Origin: Gnetum montanum | Lineage: Eukaryota; Streptophyta; Gnetopsida; Gnetales; Gnetaceae | Reading direction: 5' to 3' | Assembly (NCBI GenBank): GCA_015680685.1 | Contig: MNCI01024892.1 | Coordinates: 934,480-998,479 of the forward strand | DNA: 64,000 bases | Part shown: piece by piece, positions 1-10,649 of the stretch | Layout of the letters: each line of letters opens with the position of its first letter | Position numbering within the stretch: the stretch's first letter is position 1 | Notes under the pieces: model-generated | Told to the model about the DNA's origin: nothing | The model's input: only the letters and a program-made list of their open reading frames with translations | Databases searched by the model: none | Translations under genes and position numbers: made by a program

Positions 1-2170
1 ATTATTTTTTAACAAAGAAAAGAAATTCTAAAATATGCTATATATATATATTTAAAATAAAAATAAATGGATGAGATTGCAATATTTATAACATTAAAAA
101 GGAAAATAGTAAAGTGAAAAATTTTAGAAAAATAAATTTAAAATTGAATAATTAAATAAAACCACCTTACTAAAGTTGGGACTTAGGTAAGGACCACGAA
201 AACATGAATCTGAAAATGGGATTGAGAAATGAGGGTTTTAAAAAAATATTTAAAAATTGATTGATGAGACCCAAAAACTTTCAAGAAATGAACTTTTGAG
301 ATTAAGAAATAAATGGATAAAAAATTCTTTAAAAAGTATTTTTGAAAACAAGGGTTAAAAACAGATATTTTAGCAAAAAAAAATTCAACAAGTTTTCAAA
401 TAGGATCAAGAACAACAAAAATTGATATTTTAAAGAAAATGGAAAAGCAAAGGCTAGAAATATAGTCCTCCTTTTAGTGTTAAAAAGGTGTTGATGCATA
501 AATTTTGGATGTACCAATACCAAGAAATTACTCATTTGAGGAGACTATTGCCTACGATGCCTCTTGTATGGGTATAGAAACATGAGAATAGTCTCAGTTG
601 GAGAGAGCCATGTGATGTTACAAAAAAGAAAATTAAATTGAAATTAGGCAGTTTGAATTGAGCAACAATCTTGAATTCCAAGAGTTAATGAAAATACAAT
701 AGTTGACTAAAAATAAATTTTCTTTGGTCCCCCACTACTGTTATCGGTTCGTTGCTACTTATGGTGCCCACTACCGGGCAGGAAGACTTTGATTGCCATC
801 AAAGAGGGAAAGAGAGAAAGAGTGAGATGCACCCACCAACTTCCCGCTACATGTACATTTTTGTCATTGTCATGATCACCATCACTTCCTCGGGAGCTCA
901 CCTACCTATCATGCTAACTGAGGGAAGGAAAGAGGCTACTGGCATCATCTATTATGCACACGCTATTCAAGGAGAGATATAAGGCTACCTACTATAGCAT
1001 AAAATAAGAAGAAATAATCTACTCCTTGCTGGTTTCCTTAGCTAGCCCCTATAACCTTTATCATTTGGGGTAGAAAAACAAATAAGGAAGCCACCAAAGA
1101 GAGAGAATAGAACCTCATGCTCCCCATAGATCTTGCACCTTCCACCTCTATAGTTGCCACAGGAGGGAGAGAAGGTTGTCAGGTCCTATCACATGGATAG
1201 GAAAGAGAGAGAAGGTTTCCTACCATCATCATTGAGAGGGGAGGCTTCTAGATCCCACTATCACCACTGTCATTGAGAGAGAGGAGAGGGTAGACCTTCA
1301 TGCTACCACTTTCTATAGTCATGCATCCTTTTCCATTGCTAGCAATGTGCTATCACTGCTATTTATCCTACGTCACAACTATCACTCATAGCTCCATGGA
1401 ACTATCATCACCATTGGATATCTATCTCTACTGAGTCTCTAACATGCAACAATTTATAGATGAGCCAACCATGGAACCACCATTGCTGCCCACATGCTGG
1501 AAAGCCACCCATAGTTGTCTACGTCATCTACTCTGAGTTGTATCTACTATTGCTGATAGGAAAGAAAGAAGGGTAAAAAAAGAAAAGAAAGAGAGCAATG
1601 GAAGGTATACTAAACTACAATGTAATAGGTATACATGAGCAATGGAAGGTGAAGGAAAAATCTAATGTTTATGTAAATGATTGTCCTGTACATGCTTCTA
1701 ACTTCATGTTTGTTCAAAATAAGTTTTTGTACATCATTCTTGATCCCAATTTTTCTATTAAATTGTATGAAGAGAATGAAAACCCTTACCCAGAACACGA
1801 GTAAAGTATTAAAAATAAACCTTAAATTTCAACTATACATATATTGTAAGAATTAGCATTCAACCCCATTCTTTATGATACTTAAAAATACATTATCAAT
1901 TATATGGGTTATGGGGGCAAGAACCTGTTGAAGAAAACATAACAAGAATACTCCAAATATACATGAACATAAAGGGGTCAAGTTTTTGAACCACAAGATA
2001 ACAATTAATGTAATTGGCTAGAGCTATTACTTCAAAATATGATAGGATTTTTCTACCACCTATAGCACTTGTATTACCATAGAGATTATTAGTGTAAACC
2101 CCATGGGTATAATGATTAGTAGTTGGTATGATATGAATATGCATGACAATGACAACTTGATTTACATATT
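1..2170. other. No recognised gene; AT-rich, then GA/CT-rich DNA
   Basis: Nothing here could be assigned to a gene or element family. The first 700 bases are A-rich. Bases 750-1560 alternate GAGA-rich and CACCA/ATCATCAC-rich words, like a very degenerate short-period repeat. A 68-codon open frame at 1598-1804 (+) matches nothing I know and has no supporting context. Other open frames in the stretch are short and of biased composition. Confidence 0.5.
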
Positions 2171-2315
2171 AATGCTAAATGTTTGTATGTGCTACTTTCC
2201 CAAGGTATATTAGTGGTGGTGGGTGGAGAGATGTTGTATTTTGCACTTAGATTTGATATCATTAGTTTTGAACTTGAATTAGGATTTAGTATTGTTGCTT
2301 ATGGCCCATGCTTGG

Positions 2316-2815
2316 CATGGGCAATGTTGGCATCAATAGTGGGTAGGAGCCTTACTGCAAGATTCACCAAGCCTTCAAGGCCTCATAATAGCATTCAGTC
2401 TACTAGGATCACTAGTAATCTCTGCTATAGCAAGTCCTCTAGTAGATAGACTAGGTAGGAAAGGATCTTTATCAATGACTACAAAAATATATTTGGTAGG
2501 TTCTTTGGAGATGGTTGTGTCCCTTGGTATTTTTACATTAATTACTTTCAGATTTATTGTGGGATTTGCCATTGGCTTAGCCTTAGCAATTTTTTCTCTT
2601 CTTATATCTGAAACTACTCCCATTGATATCAAAGGGTAGTTATCCACATTTCCCTAGTTGTCACATTCATTAAGAACAGTCACATTCATGAATGGCATAG
2701 GCTGAAGGTTTATGATAAGGGCTTTGATGGTGCCTTCTTTCATGTATCGTGTGCTCTATATGTTTTATTTTCCTAAATCTCCAAGGTGGCTGGTTAGCAA
2801 TGTGATTTTTAGATT
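2316..2815 (+). pseudogene. Tonoplast monosaccharide/sugar transporter (MFS sugar porter) fragment
   Basis: A decayed fragment of a sugar porter of the tonoplast monosaccharide transporter (TMT/TST) type, which in plants moves sugars into the vacuole in exchange for protons. From 2376 an 87-codon stretch reads like transmembrane helices 2 to 4 of the family. It has a Leu/Ile-rich helix, the loop D-R-L-G-R-K-G (family D-x-x-G-R-R/K), two more hydrophobic helices and then LLISETTPIDIKG, equivalent to the family's YISETAP-x-x-I-R-G. A TAG at 2637-2639 interrupts the frame. After it, frame-shifted pieces still match the family (LSTFP, then PKSPRWLVS at about 2771-2797, family PESPRWLVSKG). No first helix with start codon and no second half were found; copy A's LTR begins 130 bases later. 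Assignment to the TMT/TST branch is from memory of family sequences. Confidence 0.72.
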
Positions 2816-2947
2816 TTTCATGGTAACATAAAAAATAAAGCAACAAAAAAACACAATAATATATCCTAGGGGAAAAAAAGAAAACCCCAACAAGAAATAG
2901 GCCTCTAGGTCTTTATGTCAGCTTAGAGAGAATTTTTGAAACACAAT

Positions 2948-3846
2948 TGATGAAGTGTCAAAGTGTCATGTTGATGGACCCTTGTTGATGTGGCATTGTC
3001 AATGGGTCCCTATTGACATGACCCCATCAATGTGGTGTTTCCCATTGACAAGGCCATGTCAATGTAGCATTTGTTATGTTTATGAGGCCCCATCAACACA
3101 ACTCCATAATAAAGTCGATAAATATGCATGCTCCTACCATGTATTAGCATTCTTTGCTTAATTGAGTAGCTGAACTCTTGCAATTTTATTTTGTAGTCTT
3201 AGAGAATGGTTAGTGAGTACCCGTAGTGTGGATTTGAGTTAGTCGTATGACATTCTATTTGACTAGCAATGTATCTAACACATTCCATGAATAATAAAAG
3301 GATTAATATTTATTCTTATTCATTGTAGTACTTTGACTTAGATTAAATTTACTTTCCATGCAATTTACATTTCCATGTATGTTAATGAATTGGCAAAATG
3401 AGCATGATAAGTTTTAAGCATAAACACATATTTGCTTGGTAATTTGAGTAGCGTTATTGCTTGGTTCGCCTAGTAGCATAGTGCTTGGTAATCCTAGTAG
3501 TGGATACATGGATTTAGGATGTGTACAACAAGCTAAGCACAGACACTCATCCTCTGTAGGCTAGTTTAGACTTTACTTTCTATTGCTAATTAGTTAAATA
3601 ATTGATTTCTTTACTATCATTAGGAGTATCCTAAGGTCAAAATAACATCAAGAATCATATGCCTCACTTTGGACTAAACCATACATGACAAAGCTACCAC
3701 TAGTCTAAGTGGGAAGATAGTGAACTGTGATCAAGTCATAATGATCTAAATGCCACAACTAGTCCCATCCATAGAATTCGATTGGATCATGCATGACTGC
3801 TTGTGATTTGTATGGTTGGATGTAGGGGGTAATTTTTCGCTCATCA
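2948..3846 (+). mobile_element. Copy A 5' LTR (899 bp)
   Basis: Starts TGATGAAG and ends TCATCA, the extended inverted termini of this family, followed by a degenerate tRNA-Asp-type primer site. U3 carries alternating CATTGAC, GTCAATG and CATCAATG words (about 2960-3080), and a TATA-like GATAAATA lies near 3117. The 3' end carries the words GTATGGTTGGATGTAGGGG and GCTCATCA, shared with the LTRs of copies D, E and F. The partial 3' LTR at 8856 is clearly the same subtype. Confidence 0.85.
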
Positions 3847-3847
3847 T

Positions 3848-3866
3848 TAGTGCTATTGTTGAGGAT
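3848..3866 (+). promoter_or_regulatory. Copy A primer-binding site (degenerate)
   Basis: The bases after the LTR, TTAGTGCTATTGTTGAGGA, align with the tRNA-Asp 3'-end complement TGGCGCCGTTGCCGGGGA with several transition-type changes. The same position in copies D, B, C and F holds better matches, which fixes the LTR boundary. Confidence 0.7.
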
Positions 3867-3978
3867 GGTGCTAGTTATCTAGAGTAGTCATATTATACAT
3901 GATCACTGTAAAGGTATTAATGATCTATCTTTTAGAAAATATTAATATTTTAAGTTGCACATGTTATCAAATAAAATC

Positions 3979-6345
3979 ATATCTTCTTTACATAGGACCA
4001 AGATTGCATCACATGATGAAATCACTCATAAGAGAAATGATAGGATCTATACTGAAGAAAATTGGAGTGAACAACCTCAAGCATGGATTTCCTATGCTCA
4101 TTTAGACCCTTACTACACTCAAATACTACATTCAACTAGTGCAAAAAATCCTAGAGGAGATGGAGTAAGTCCTAAAACAAGATAGGTGTTAAGGCCTAGG
4201 AACTCCTCTAAGCCTAGACAAGATAAATCAAGGGACCATGGGGAGAACTATAGGAGCCATGGCAATTCTCCCAGTTCCCCATCTTCCTCTTCCTCTTTAA
4301 AATCTAGTTCTAATGATGATGAACATAGGTATAGAGATAGAGCTCTACTATAAGGTCAATATAAAGATAGAAATTGAACCCAAGGGTAAAATCAAAGTTA
4401 TCAAAATGAGCATAGAAAAAACCATCATAATCAGACAAATAGAAATAGAAATTTTTACTACAACATGTCTAATGATGATTAACCACTATTGGCCACTAAG
4501 AGCATGACATAGATCACAGAGGTAGTTAAAATACCCCACAAAAATTGTAAGGAAAGTTGCATCAAAAGCCTTAATATGAATAACATCCCTAAATTTGTGG
4601 GAGGCTATGTTTCTGATCTACAACATTATTTGAAAGCCTTCCATGATGCCTACATCTTACAAAACATTGAAAGTGGGTGGCAAAAGCTTAAGATCTTTCT
4701 TAGAACACTAATAGACAAAGATAAAGTGTGGTATAAATTGTTGAAACAAAATTCAATCCATTGGTGGTCCATAATGTTGGAACTTTTCAGCAAGAAATAC
4801 AAACCTATGCAAGGATGTCCAACCTAAGGAAATGAATCCAAGGATGAAAACAAGAACAACATGAACCCTTGGATATGACCCTAGATAGATACTATTCTCT
4901 ATTGAATAGGTGCCCAAGTCGTGGTTTCTCTCAAGAAGAGTAACTTTTCCACATCATATGTGGGATTCATAGTCAAATAAGAGAGAACCTTGGGATGTAT
5001 GCTCAAGGTCAATTATATTTACTGAGAATCCATCAAATACAAAGGCTAATCGAGCATGTAGCAAAAGAAGAAGGAGAGCTATGTAAACAAGAGAACATGA
5101 GAAATATCATTGGGATCCAAATCTTCAAAGAAGAGGGTTCATCTCTATGATAAGGAAAAAGAGGCAGCTCTCAATTAGGTGATTTTATAAGAAACCTTGT
5201 CAATACAAAATTCTATTGATGAGCTTGAAGCAAAGCTAGATAAGATGTCGAAATGGATAAATGAGAAAGTTAAAACTTGTGTAGAAATCATAGAGGGGAG
5301 AGCAATGCAAAAAAAATAAAGTGACCACAAGAAAAGGAGGAAAAGGGACCAAGAGATAGGTAAGAACACTGATTAACAAAAAAGAAAAATGGTTATAGAC
5401 TTAACCACCAAAGAAGATGATGGATGTGACATATGCATATGTGACCATTCGAAGAGCTATTACCTACTCATGTTACATCTACATAAGTATTGCACTTTTG
5501 CATTAAATTTTAAGTTCATACAAAAGAAAATAGAAAATTACCTTTCTCACAAGGTAATTATAGATAGTCCTAAAACCAATCGTACCATCCTAGTGGGACT
5601 TCTTACTAGCCTCAACACTATCATTCAATGGAGTGGCAAAACCCACATTCATGGGGAAGGCCATCATCAAACCAACACTACCCTTACTATCAGCTAAACC
5701 CATTCAGATATTATGTTTACTAACCTAATTTTCTAACTAGTTCCACTTCCTCTACCTCAAATCACTACTACCCCTCTCCTAAATATCATCATCCTGCAAC
5801 ATATTTTATGAGGTCACCACCATAGTTCTCATAGTTCCCTTCACCATATGTCACCATTAGTAACATAGAAAGATTTAGCACCATGACATCAATGAGAGAA
5901 TGCCACTTGTGTTGTAAACATACATAGAAATGATAATGCTAGTATATCTCCATCATAATCATAGAAACATCATTTCTCTAGGATGATTTCCATGCATAAG
6001 CAGAACACTCATGGACCTACTAACTCATCCAAACTAGCATAATGCCAATCAAGTACAACATCCTTTCTTTTACAACCAATGTCCTTCAATAATACGCAAA
6101 GGCCAACATCCATCGTTGCTCCAATACTTAACAAAAATGATGAACCTATTGTTGTGGAGAGACAGAAGAATCAATGCATCACTACTACTAGTAAAGTGTG
6201 TAGTTGTGGGTCAAAAATTTAAAATATTAACACAACACATAATAAAGTTTAAGAGCAAGTGTGTGAGAAAAAATCAATCTACCTAGTAGCCACTAAACCA
6301 GAAGACACCCAGTGGCTTCAAAATGAGAATATAAAATTGTTTCAA
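3979..6345 (+). pseudogene. Copy A gag (Ty3/gypsy) pseudogene
   Basis: Broken capsid-nucleocapsid polyprotein. The position of the gag start in copy F reads ATA instead of ATG here (3979-3981). N-terminal words shared with F follow (RIYTEENWSEQPQ, AHLDPYYTQ). The retrotransposon gag domain is at 4576-4825 (NNIPKFVGGY, then HYLKAFHDAYILQNIESGW and WYKLLKQNSIHWWS). The LGMYAQGQLY-type segment is near 5000. A nucleocapsid-type C-x2-C-x3-H sits at 5425-5448 (CDICICDH) without its last cysteine. Many stops and frameshifts interrupt the frame. After about 6255 the text YLVATKPEDTQWL matches the segment between protease and RT in copy D, so protease was lost by deletion. The end falls at a single N (6346) where the assembly looks rearranged. 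Confidence 0.8.
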
Positions 6346-6617
6346 NTTAACACATTTAACACTGGTGATAGTCTCGTTTGGATCATTCAGAGATGTATCT
6401 TCATTTGGANTGGACCAACCAAAGGGCTTAGACACATATATGTTACACTCTAATTATATATCGAAGAAGGATATTAAACATAGAGACCTAGGAATTAAAA
6501 TAGAAAATCNATATATAATTAGAGTGTAACATATATGTGTCTAAGCCCTTTGGTTGGTCCATTTTCTTATGTCTAGAACTAATTAGCAGATTAGTTTCCT
6601 CCATGCATCTTTGAAAN
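6346..6617. other. Single-N cluster with a 50-bp perfect inverted repeat
   Basis: Single Ns stand at 6346, 6410, 6510 and 6617. Bases 6411-6460 and 6512-6561 are exact reverse complements over 50 bp. The reverse complement of 6600-6616 begins TTTCAAAGATGCATG, the words that follow TTTCAA in copy F at about 60307. So the piece 6511-6616 is probably a contig placed backwards rather than a biological hairpin. Confidence 0.75.
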
Positions 6618-8845
6618 TTACCCTGTGAGTAATTAAATTAGTAAAAGTGATAGATGAAGAACCAATGATATATAACCAGGGAATTATGCAGTCCATATCT
6701 CGAATATGTGACCATAAGATTAGTCATGGGAAAGATGCTCCATCATGGATCAAGAACTAATAAATATTTTCACCTTTTTTGTTTTACAATTTTTTATCAT
6801 TTTTCTATTTCTTCCAGAATTTTCTTATTCTTCATATGTTTTTCATTTCTTAATATTTTTCTTTTTTTTCTTTATAATCTTCTCTTTTCCCAAGTCATTT
6901 TCATTATGTTTATGAATGTATTTTATGTTTTCGTTAATAATATTGCCGAGTTGTGATGTAGAAGTCAATACTATGTGTTAGGTTTTTGTCCAATGCTATC
7001 AAGATGATTGGGTAACTAATTGTGTAAAGTAGTGAGACCACTTCATCCATTCCTCTAGTTCTTTGAATAAAACATCTTTTTCATGGAAATAATTTGGTTC
7101 TTCTTGCATGAAACTAAAATTAATGAATGATCATTGTACCTTGAAGAAAGAGGGAATCACCAAGTAGGAATGATAAAGGATGTGACCTCAAGGAGACTTG
7201 TTGGATTCTCTTCTTGGCTTTCTTCATGTGGTTTATGAACATATCATCACTCCTTCATCAACCAATAAATATGAAGCTATGTCTTTGCATGGTGTGGTTT
7301 CCATTTCAAAAATATTAAAATTAAAATCTAAAAAAGGAAAAAAAACAAAAAAAAAAAAGAAGAAAAAGAAAAAAAATAATGGGAATTCAAAGCACATACC
7401 TTAGACACAATAACGGGCTACAAGCATTGGTTATGAGGTTGAAAGACATGTTAACCATGCCTAAAGGCACCCCTCTAACTAAGGCCCTTCCTTCTTTCTT
7501 CTCTTTTCTTCTCTTTTTGGGGTGATGATTGTTCTTTGAGGTGGTTGGTAGGAAGGAAAAAATCAATGTGAGGGCACTGTTCATGATATGGACTTCAGCT
7601 AAACTTGGATGGATAGGTATGCTGATCATTTTAATCACATTTTTCACAAGAACCTATTGTGGACATGGTCAGGTACCTTACATCCTAATCTCTACAATCC
7701 CTTCTCATCCCATTATTCACCTCATTTCTGCATGCGATAATGAGCCTTTTGGTTTTGTGTAGTATAGTGCAACATCCCAACCATGGTAGTTGTGTGTTGT
7801 TTGGAACAAACGCATGATCTACATTTAACTTCTCAGGTGCGCATAGACATTTATAGAAATGGTTATGCAAGGGAATTATGGCAAAGCCTGCTTTGGGGAG
7901 GACCCACTTGCATAACTTTTTTTGATCATGGCTTTAAACTAACCTTCATATCTTTCAAAATGTTAATGAAAATTTCTCTGAATTTATGCATGATTTTAGG
8001 ACTACTTCTCATCCATTTCATTAATTTTTCCTACTTTTCTATTTTCATATTCATTAATATTTCTTGGTCATCTTCTAAATTAGACATTTGGTTTCAATTG
8101 TTTGAAAACTTATGTGCTTTCAAAGTTACGCTTATTAGTCATGGGGGCTAGGGATGTTTGCTTTGAAATTTTTCTAACATCTTATTTTCAAACATCATGG
8201 TAACTAATTATAATTGATCAAAATAATGTGAATAGCTTGATGAGTTTAGTTACCTCATAGCCTTGGGCATAGTATGTTGGCATCAGCTTGTGCTTAAATG
8301 AAAACTAAGGGATCAAAAAAGGGTTAATTATTAAGGAAAATTTACCAAACATAATGTTGATCCTTTGGTGATTACAAGTAATGCTAAAAGAAATACCTAA
8401 GGAAGAAGGTATTTTGTTAGGCATGAAAATGAAGACAAGAGGGGGATAACAGAGGATATGCTCATGGACAAATTGTAGCACATACAAGATAGCAGCTCAA
8501 GAATCACATGTTTGCTAGATCCATGGGATGATAAGAAGAAATTTTAGTCCATCCCTCAAGAATGTTCTACATAACCAAAGAAGCATCCACATAACAATCA
8601 AGATTGTAAGTCTTCCATTGCTAGTGGAAATAAAAAGAGTCATCTTCAGTATATTTTTAAAGACCTCTACAAATTTTATAATCTTTAATATTCGCTCAAT
8701 CTTTCTATTACTCTATCATTGTGCATGCATCCACTAGAATAAAATTTTGTAATGTGGCACTCAGTTTTGTTATGTTAAGTGTTAATCAATAATCCCATAC
8801 ATTTCCAATTTTGTAAAATAACTTGAGGATGAGTTTTCATTCAAT
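6618..8845 (+). other. Copy A non-coding spacer between gag and 3' LTR
   Basis: About 2.2 kb without a credible ORF, matching copy F from about 60355 to 62430 in order and orientation. Shared words include the ATTCTTCATATGTTTTTC block, a poly-purine run (7321-7380 here; 60835-60925 in F) and the ATCTCTACAATCCCTTCTC segment near 7690. The last word also occurs on the minus strand of copies B and C between gag and the extra ORF. This spacer is therefore an ancestral part of the family, not random filler. A 122-codon open frame at 7783-8151 has no family resemblance and its counterpart in F is only partly open. Confidence 0.65.
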
Positions 8846-8855
8846 CATGAGGGTA
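8846..8855 (+). promoter_or_regulatory. Copy A polypurine tract
   Basis: CATGAGGGTA lies directly before the 3' LTR start TGATGA. Copy F has CATGGGGGTA and copy C (minus strand) GTGGGGGTA at the same place. This is the expected plus-strand primer site; the copy here is weak. Confidence 0.6.
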
Positions 8856-9055
8856 TGATGAAGCATCAAAGTGTCATGTCAATAGGTCCTCATTGATGTG
8901 GCCCCATCAATGTGGTGTTCCCCATTGATGGGGCCACATTGACATAGCATTTGCTATGTTTATGAGGCCCCGTTGATGCAACTCCATAATAAAGTCTATA
9001 AATACATGTGCTCTCATCATGTATTAGCATTCTTTGGCCAATAGAGTAGTCAAAC
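8856..9055 (+). mobile_element. Copy A 3' LTR, truncated (about 200 bp)
   Basis: Begins TGATGAAGCATC and follows the 5' LTR through U3 and a TATA box (TCTATAAATACA near 8996). It breaks off near 9055, where minus-strand copy B begins. Relative to the 5' LTR it lacks one block of the CATTGATG-type repeats, so repeat number differs between the two LTRs of the same element. Confidence 0.8.
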
Positions 9056-9683
9056 TAAGCTAAGAGGGAAAGGGTGAGAGAGAGAGTCTAAACTAGCCTA
9101 AGTGTGATGAACATCCATTCCTTGATTATCTAGACACACCTTGGACTTCATGCATAACTACCACTGGGATTACCAAGTGCAGATCCTAGGTATGCTACCG
9201 AGTTACCAAGTAGTCACACTTAAGAGCTCGTAATCAAGTCGTACTCATTCTACGTTTTAACGTGAGTTTAAGGGTGAGAGAGACTAATTAGGAAAGCATA
9301 ATAAATAAATAAATAAAGTGAATGCTACAATGATGAAGTAATCTTGATCTTTATTACTAGTCATGTGTGTGTCCAAGTACATCACACTTGAATAAAGGAT
9401 GTCGTACAATTACATTCACCACACTACGGGCAGACACTAGAATTTAATTCTATCTCTTGAGGGATAAAACTGCCAGAGTCTAGCTACAATCTAAATGTAA
9501 GGTGTAAAACAAGGGAGAGCTGCCTCTTATTTATAGATTTGGTGGTGTACTACGATATTGCGTATATGATATCGCAAGGGAAGACACGATATTGCGTACG
9601 CGATATTGTGGGGGATGCGATATTGTGGTGGACGTGATATCATGTACGTGATATTGCAGCCCATGCGATATTACATCCCATCA
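9055..9683 (-). mobile_element. Copy B 3' LTR, truncated at its U5 end
   Basis: On the minus strand it begins TGATGGGATG at 9683, just after a polypurine stretch (CATGAGGGTA on the minus strand), and runs to about 9055. It lacks roughly the last 240 bp that the 5' LTR at 14391-15232 has. A TATA box (CTATAAATAA on the minus strand) is at 9527-9536. The junction with copy A shares only a few bases (AACT), as expected from a deletion that joined two oppositely oriented elements. Confidence 0.82.
9554..9671 (-). repeat. U3 dyad array of copy B (GATAT words)
   Basis: Eight GATAT words stand in about 118 bp, most embedded in short dyads such as GCGATATTGCG, TGATATCG and GTACGCGATATTG. The array lies between the LTR edge and the TATA box, where retrotransposon enhancers normally sit. 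The paired 5' LTR has only four such words (15147-15222). Confidence 0.8.
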
Positions 9684-9846
9684 TACCCTCATGACAGAAT
9701 AAAAACTCATCCTTGAGTTATAGTGATTACACAGTGGAAAGGTATGGGATTATTAGATGGAAACATGGGATGATGCTGCAGTGTGGGGAGAATAGAAAAT
9801 AAAGACACAACACACAGAATATACTACAACTACAAAAATTTAGAAC

Positions 9847-10614
9847 TCATGTAGTTCCTAGTGGTGGTGGCTTCTCCATAGGTGTCTTTCCCTTTTCTTG
9901 TGCTCTAGGTCTTGGGATTTGATGGTGTTGAAGTATGGCCTAGAGTTTCTCCTCTTGTAAGGCCTTGAGTGCCTTGGCATGCACGTAAGTTTGTGCTTGT
10001 GCCATAGAGGCATCTCAGTCAGCCTTCTTTTTTTATTCCACCACCCTTTTATTCTCTGTCAATAGTTTATTAAGTTGCTTGGTTCTGAAAGTGTCCAGCT
10101 AGTTTTGAGAAACCTTTGGCCCTGTATTCAGAAGGTTTAATACTTCTTAAATGGCTTGCATAGAGAAATCAACAGTCACACCACAATTGTTAACCGTGGT
10201 GCCTTCTTCTTTATTGTGCCAAAATTGGTACATTTCCCTTAAGTACCAGTCACTACTTTCAGAGAGGGTAGGCCATAACGGGGACCCTGTGAGGTGGTCC
10301 CTAAAGGCCTCAAGAGCGAACTATGCAAATGATTCAAAGTTCAATTCCACAATCACCATAATTAATGTGGACTTTTCATGGATGGCCTAAATGCAATCTT
10401 AAGGCAACGTGAGCTGTTGTCCCTATTTAGGCGTTGCAGCTGCTCCTCCTTTTGCCTACCTAGACCTTCCAGTAGGAGGATCCTCTTGATGAATACTGCA
10501 TGATTGTTCCTCCTGTTCTGCATGTTTTCTGGAAGGATCTTATCTTCCACCTCTCCTGGGTCATTTGCTCCCACCTTGAGCAGGACTTCCTTGTTGTCCA
10601 CGTTTCGGGGCTAT
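9847..10614 (-). pseudogene. Copy B extra ORF at the env position (internally deleted)
   Basis: Short version of the extra ORF seen complete in copy C. On the minus strand it starts where C has ATG, but here the codon is ATA (10612-10614). The order is: Gly/Gln-rich N-terminus, the globular segment (ELNFESFA, GSPLWPTL, MYQFWHNK, VNNCGVTVDFSMQAI), then directly a coiled-coil piece (KQLNKLLTENKRV, YVHAKALKALQEEK), then the C-terminus (HHQIPRPRAQEKGKTPME). Two large blocks present in C are missing, about 1.15 kb and 0.83 kb. Several in-frame stops remain. Function unknown; see the entry in copy C. Confidence 0.7.
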
Positions 10615-10643
10615 CTGCAATCACATGGGGTCAAGCATTAGTA
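10615..10643 (-). promoter_or_regulatory. Possible branch point and 3' splice site before the copy B extra ORF
   Basis: On the minus strand TACTAAT (10637-10643) is followed about 20 bases later by TTGCAG, immediately before the ORF start. Copy C has the same arrangement. It looks like a plant branch-point/acceptor pair placed exactly at the start of the extra ORF. Confidence 0.45.
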
Positions 10644-10649
10644 AGGTTG

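Noticed and set aside
6411-6561. Possible microRNA-like hairpin
   Set aside because: Perfect arms in an old element, bordered by single Ns and contradicted by copy F; an assembly fold is more likely.
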